Source: JAKVKY01 sp964293585 (GTDB lineage: Bacteria; Bacillota; Negativicutes; Acidaminococcales; Acidaminococcaceae). Taken from it: a stretch of 8,311 nucleotides of DNA. Position 1 is the first letter of the stretch. Each line of letters starts with the position of its first letter. Under the pieces are notes generated by a model, which saw nothing but the letters and a program-made list of their open reading frames with translations, made no database searches and was not told the DNA's origin. Location of the stretch: NCBI GenBank assembly GCA_964293585.1, contig CAXYYS010000074.1, forward strand, positions 1 to 8,311, written 5' to 3'. The translations under genes and the position numbers were made by a program. Of the stretch, positions 5,762 through 8,311 are shown one piece after another.

Positions 5762-6988
5762 ATGGCAAAAGTAATAATTGCGCTTCTGGATTCTTTTGGT
5801 ATTGGTTATGCTCATGACGCAGAAACTTTTGGAGATAAAGGCGCGGATACTTTGGGCCATATTGCGGCCTGGTTTCCCAAAAATTTACAAGACACTGCCA
5901 GCCGGCCTCGTTACTTAGCTTTACCGCATCTGGCGGAGATGGGGTTGGAGAAAGCTCATGAACTTAGTATGCATACGGAACTGGTGCATCCATTGGGGGC
6001 TGCACGGGTTGGCGGCGCCTACACTTGTGCCGAGGAGGTAAGCCACGGCAAGGATACCTTAAGCGGTCATTGGGAAATAGCTGGAGTACCGGTGTTGTTT
6101 GACTGGGGTTATTTTCCAGATAAAGCTCATTGTTTTCCGCCGGAACTGGTACAGCAAATTATTACGCAGGGTAAGCTGCCAGGTATCTTAGGGGAAAAAC
6201 ATGCTTCCGGGACAGAAATTATCCAGGAACTGGGTGAGGAACATCTGCGGACAGGTAAACCTATCGTGTATACTTCAGCAGACAGCGTTTTGCAGATTGC
6301 TTGCCACGAAGAAACTTTTGGCCTGGAAAATTTGTATGCCTTGTGTCGTTTATGCTATCAACTGGTACAGTCATATAAGATTGCCAGAGTTATTGCCAGA
6401 CCGTTTATCGGCAAAAAAGCAGGTGAGTTTGTTCGTACGGCGGATCACCGCCATGACTTTGCTGTGCCGGCGCATGAACCAACGTTGCTGGATAATATAG
6501 TAGCGGCAAAGGGAAGTGTTTATGCCATTGGCAAGATTGCCGATATTTTTGCACATCGTGGCATTACTAAACATTACCCGGCCGCAGGACTGGATAATAT
6601 TTTTGAGGCGACATTGCAAGCGGTGCGGGAAGCTCCGGAACGAAGCCTGGTCTTCGCTAATTTTGTCGATTTTGACAGTAGTTATGGCCATAGACGCGAC
6701 GTAAAAGGTTATGGAGAAGGCTTGGAATATGTGGACGGACGTCTGCCGGAATTGTGGAAATTGATGCACCCGGATGACATCCTGCTCATTACAGCAGACC
6801 ATGGGTGTGATCCTACCTGGAAGGGAACTGATCATACCCGGGAAAAGATTCCGGTTTTGTTTTACGGACCCAAGCTACATGCCAAAAGTTTGGCGCCGCT
6901 CCACACCTTTAGTGATATTGGACAGACTCTGGCAGCCTATTTACAGGTTAAACCTTTGGGACATGGGCAGGTCATTGATATCTTTTAG
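5762..6988 (+). CDS. deoB: Phosphopentomutase
   Basis: Interconverts (deoxy)ribose 1-phosphate and 5-phosphate, passing sugar freed from nucleosides into the pentose phosphate pathway. It is an alkaline-phosphatase-fold enzyme with two Mn2+ ions. The 408 residues are slightly longer than the well-studied Bacillus enzyme (about 394). Metal ligands by motif are Asp10 (LLDSFGIG), Asp305 and His310 (DFDSSYGHR), Asp346/His347 (TADHG) and His358 (TDHT). The phosphorylated Thr is Thr99 in GKDTLSGHWE (97-105). Other DeoB marks are DKGADTLGH (25-33), KHASGTEII (146-154) and YTSADSVLQIA (170-180). AGGAAGG (5747-5753) lies inside the end of udp, eight bases before the ATG, and the two genes are separated by one base, so they are almost surely translated from one mRNA. 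No deoC or nupC is visible here. Confidence 0.97.
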   Translation: MAKVIIALLDSFGIGYAHDAETFGDKGADTLGHIAAWFPKNLQDTASRPRYLALPHLAEMGLEKAHELSMHTELVHPLGAARVGGAYTCAEEVSHGKDTLSGHWEIAGVPVLFDWGYFPDKAHCFPPELVQQIITQGKLPGILGEKHASGTEIIQELGEEHLRTGKPIVYTSADSVLQIACHEETFGLENLYALCRLCYQLVQSYKIARVIARPFIGKKAGEFVRTADHRHDFAVPAHEPTLLDNIVAAKGSVYAIGKIADIFAHRGITKHYPAAGLDNIFEATLQAVREAPERSLVFANFVDFDSSYGHRRDVKGYGEGLEYVDGRLPELWKLMHPDDILLITADHGCDPTWKGTDHTREKIPVLFYGPKLHAKSLAPLHTFSDIGQTLAAYLQVKPLGHGQVIDIF

Positions 6989-6998
6989 GAGGTTTGCT

Positions 6999-7637
6999 AT
7001 GAAAAAGATTTGGTTGAGTGTTTTACTGATGCTTTGCTTATTACTTCCTTGGGGCATGATACAGGCGGCAGAGACCACGACAGTTAATGCTGTTTCTACG
7101 GTAAAGGTGACGGCTGCGGAGGATGCTAAACCAATTTTTGCCATTGAAGACAGACCTACGTATTTTTTAATCTATGATCAGAGCGGGGCGATGAATAGTA
7201 GTATCTATCACAGCTGGCGGCAGATGGTTAAAACAGTTTATCATTTCCCTACTTATAAAATTATCGAAGATGCGGATCAGGTACGGCAAACTGTACGGGC
7301 TAACCTGAGCGGCAGACCTGATCAGCAAGAATTAGCAAGGATTGCTGCCGGGGTTAAAGCTGATGTGCTGGTCATCATTGTCGTTCACAACATGTATGAA
7401 AGAATTGAATCAGGTTATTTAGGAGGCTGGTGGGACAATGACGGTCCGGAAAGTTATGTCCGGACAGTTGCAGATGCAGACTTGTATGCGTACAATACGG
7501 AAGGCCAAAAATTCGCCAAGAAAAATGTCCGGGAGTACGAACTCAAAGATTTAGGGACACAGGAGCATCCGGAAGATACTATCAAGTGGGCTCTGGCTAA
7601 GATGTTAACCAGGATGGAAGGTAAACCGGAGATTTAA
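6999..7637 (+). CDS. Uncharacterised exported protein
   Basis: I do not recognise this 212-residue protein. It begins with a classic Sec signal peptide: MKK, a hydrophobic core at about 4-19, then GMIQA with probable cleavage after Ala23 or Ala24. Cys13 lies within the core and lacks a lipobox, so it is not a typical lipoprotein. The mature part is mixed alpha/beta: YFLIYD (55-60), YKIIEDADQVRQTVRANL (86-103), a helix-strand unit ELARIAAGVKADVLVIIVV (111-129), an aromatic, acidic loop GGWWDNDGPESY (142-153) and a strand with DLYAYNTEG (161-169). The helix followed by an ADVLVIIVV-like strand recalls periplasmic TolB-N/LpoB/CsgG-type folds, a guess only. The start is ATG 6999, six bases after AGGAGG (6987-6992), which overlaps the deoB stop; a longer in-frame reading from 6774 lies inside deoB and would bury the signal peptide. 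It ends without a clear terminator. Confidence 0.85.
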   Translation: MKKIWLSVLLMLCLLLPWGMIQAAETTTVNAVSTVKVTAAEDAKPIFAIEDRPTYFLIYDQSGAMNSSIYHSWRQMVKTVYHFPTYKIIEDADQVRQTVRANLSGRPDQQELARIAAGVKADVLVIIVVHNMYERIESGYLGGWWDNDGPESYVRTVADADLYAYNTEGQKFAKKNVREYELKDLGTQEHPEDTIKWALAKMLTRMEGKPEI

Positions 7638-7677
7638 ACTTATATTATAATTTTAGGTAAGTATTGCTGTTTCCATC

Positions 7678-7706
7678 TTGCTTAAATTGTTTCCTGGTAG
7701 TATAGT
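7678..7706 (+). promoter_or_regulatory. Putative promoter for the acetyltransferase gene
   Basis: TTGCTT (7678-7683, 3 of 6 matches including the key TTG) lies 17 bases before TATAGT (7701-7706, 5 of 6). The expected start near 7713 leaves a short leader of about 25 bases up to the GTG at 7739. The preceding 40 bases are very AT-rich. An alternative TATAAT at 7646-7651 has no matching -35 element. Confidence 0.5.
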
Positions 7707-7738
7707 GTTGGTACTAACTTATGGGGGAGGGTAAGATC

Positions 7739-8227
7739 GTGTTTGATTACCGAAAAGCAACATTTGATGACGTGGAAGCCATCCATAAATTGTGTAATCA
7801 TTATGCTGCCCAAAATTTAATGCTGCCCCGGTCACGCAATAGCATCTATGAGAACTTGCGTGATTATGTGGTGGCCATCCAGGATGGACAGGTTATCGGC
7901 TGCGGTGCGGTACATTTTGTCTGGAACCGCCTGGCGGAGATCCGTTCCCTGGCAATCGACCCTTCTCTGGTTAAATCTGGTATCGGCCGGGAAATTGTCA
8001 GCCGTCTGGAAAAGAATGCCCAGGAACGCGGTACAAAGATGTTTTTTACACTGACGTATCAGCCGGGATTTTTTCAAAAATGCGGCTATACCTCATCCGA
8101 TAAGGAAAAATTACCTCAGAAAGTTTGGAAAGAATGTGTTTATTGCCCACAATATCCTTATTGTAATGAGCAGGCTCTGGTAAAAATTTTGCCGGGCTAT
8201 GAGGCTCCAGAGAATAAATTGATTTAA
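7739..8227 (+). CDS. GNAT-family N-acetyltransferase, short ArgA-like (COG1246 type)
   Basis: A 162-residue single-domain acetyl-CoA-dependent acetyltransferase. The order of segments matches the small ArgA-like family: YRKATFDDVEAI (4-15), NLMLPRSRNSIYENLRDYVV (26-45), IGCGAVHF (53-60), EIRSLAIDP then VKSGIG (67-75 and 78-83, the acetyl-CoA pyrophosphate loop R/V-x-x-G-x-G), GFFQKCGY (110-117) and a Cys-rich tail CVYCPQYPYC (133-142). Some stand-alone members of this family, such as mycobacterial Rv2747, make N-acetylglutamate for arginine synthesis, but others are uncharacterised, so the substrate is not asserted and no arg gene is in view. The start is GTG 7739, eight bases after a strong GGAGG (7726-7730); the upstream in-frame ATG 7721 would place the ribosome binding site inside the coding region and lacks one of its own. 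Confidence 0.87.
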   Translation: MFDYRKATFDDVEAIHKLCNHYAAQNLMLPRSRNSIYENLRDYVVAIQDGQVIGCGAVHFVWNRLAEIRSLAIDPSLVKSGIGREIVSRLEKNAQERGTKMFFTLTYQPGFFQKCGYTSSDKEKLPQKVWKECVYCPQYPYCNEQALVKILPGYEAPENKLI

Positions 8228-8240
8228 AAATATAAAAAAT

Positions 8241-8259
8241 AAGGAGTACAGAAGTTATG
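8241..8259 (+). promoter_or_regulatory. Ribosome binding site and start codon of a following gene, apparently cut by an IS end
   Basis: AAGGAG (8241-8246) followed ten bases later by ATG (8257-8259) looks like a normal translation start 13 bases after the acetyltransferase stop codon. The sequence from 8258 onward, however, matches an insertion-sequence terminus, so the codons after the ATG (MKCTPNVRQKITFGGALF in frame) are probably IS DNA rather than a gene. The original downstream gene would resume on the far side of the element. It could be chance, since AG-rich words are common. Confidence 0.45.
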
Positions 8260-8311
8260 AAGTGCACCCCAAATGTTAGACAAAAAATAACATTTGGAGG
8301 TGCACTTTTTC
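8258..8311 (+). mobile_element. Left end of an IS3-family (IS150-like) insertion sequence, cut by the window edge
   Basis: The terminus beginning at 8258 reads TGAAGTGCACCCC, with GTTAGAC following at 8275-8281. It has the layout of IS150-group ends as I remember them: TG, three bases, TGCACCC, a short AT-rich spacer, then GTTGGAC. A GGAGG (8296-8300) close to the window end would be a suitable ribosome binding site for the first transposase frame (orfA), whose start codon would fall just beyond 8311. No transposase coding sequence is visible, so the call rests on the terminus alone. If right, the target-site duplication of 3-4 bases would be the bases ending at 8257, such as TTA or GTTA. Confidence 0.65.
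8260..8310 (+). repeat. Long near-perfect hairpin inside the IS end, with U tract
   Basis: Positions 8260-8278 pair with 8288-8307: 19 base pairs with a single bulged A at 8298 and a 9-base loop (8279-8287). The 3' arm contains the GGAGG at 8296-8300 and runs into five Ts (8306-8310). In RNA this would act both as a strong Rho-independent terminator for incoming transcription and as a lid over that ribosome binding site. Confidence 0.85.

Noticed and set aside
6774..6998. In-frame 75-residue extension ahead of the exported protein, lying inside deoB
   Set aside because: It overlaps a well-supported deoB frame, has no ribosome binding site and would bury the signal peptide. ATG 6999 has a perfect AGGAGG.
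7721..7738. ATG 7721 as the acetyltransferase start
   Set aside because: The GGGGGAGGG would then be coding. It is better read as the ribosome binding site for GTG 7739, and the family N-terminus starts at about that point.
8257..8311. Small open frame from ATG 8257 as a real gene
   Set aside because: Its codons coincide with a near-perfect inverted repeat of IS-end type, so the open reading is better explained as insertion-sequence DNA.
1..8311. CRISPR arrays, tRNA or rRNA genes, riboswitches, phage genes
   Set aside because: I saw no spaced direct repeats, no cloverleaf-type sequences, no recognisable aptamer leader and no phage-type genes. Intergenic gaps are all under about 130 bases.

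Overview
The window looks like chromosomal DNA of a low-to-mid GC, strictly or mainly anaerobic Gram-positive-lineage bacterium (Bacillota). The evidence is strong AGGAGG-type ribosome binding sites, consensus sigma-A-type promoters, U-tract terminators, an oxygen-labile two-subunit class I fumarase and a flavin reductase-rubredoxin fusion. A member of the Negativicutes that uses C4 acids is my best guess, but that is inference and no marker gene proves it. All recognisable genes lie on the + strand and the region is gene-dense. No stretch of more than 300 bases lacks a gene.

Layout: (1) 1-1276 holds the last 16 codons of an unidentified gene, then a house-cleaning pair, rdgB (XTP/dITP diphosphatase) and a YfcE/MJ0936-type metallophosphoesterase, behind a near-consensus promoter at 23-52. 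(2) 1305-4887 is a C4-acid block. A good promoter precedes a short malic enzyme. An intrinsic terminator follows, placed only 16 bases before the start of the class I fumarase alpha subunit. Then come the fumarase beta subunit and a flavin reductase-rubredoxin protein, ending at a second terminator. Malic enzyme and fumarase together link pyruvate, malate and fumarate. The rubredoxin protein probably handles electrons or oxygen stress. (3) 4894-7637 is a nucleoside-salvage operon with its own promoter: uridine phosphorylase (udp) and phosphopentomutase (deoB), one base apart. An uncharacterised exported protein follows, and its ribosome binding site overlaps the deoB stop codon. (4) 7678-8227 carries a promoter and a single-domain GNAT acetyltransferase of the short ArgA-like (COG1246) type. 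(5) 8241-8311 shows a ribosome binding site and ATG directly abutting what looks like the left end of an IS3-family (IS150-like) insertion sequence. The element continues past the window edge.

Four starts were placed inside longer open frames using ribosome binding sites: 2723 (fumarase alpha), 4969 (udp), 6999 (exported protein) and 7739 (acetyltransferase, GTG). I found no clearly new multi-gene system. The most interesting points are the IS end, whose hairpin buries a GGAGG site likely to belong to its transposase; the apparent interruption of a gene at its start codon; the terminator-like element inside the malic enzyme/fumarase operon; and the unrecognised exported protein coupled to deoB.
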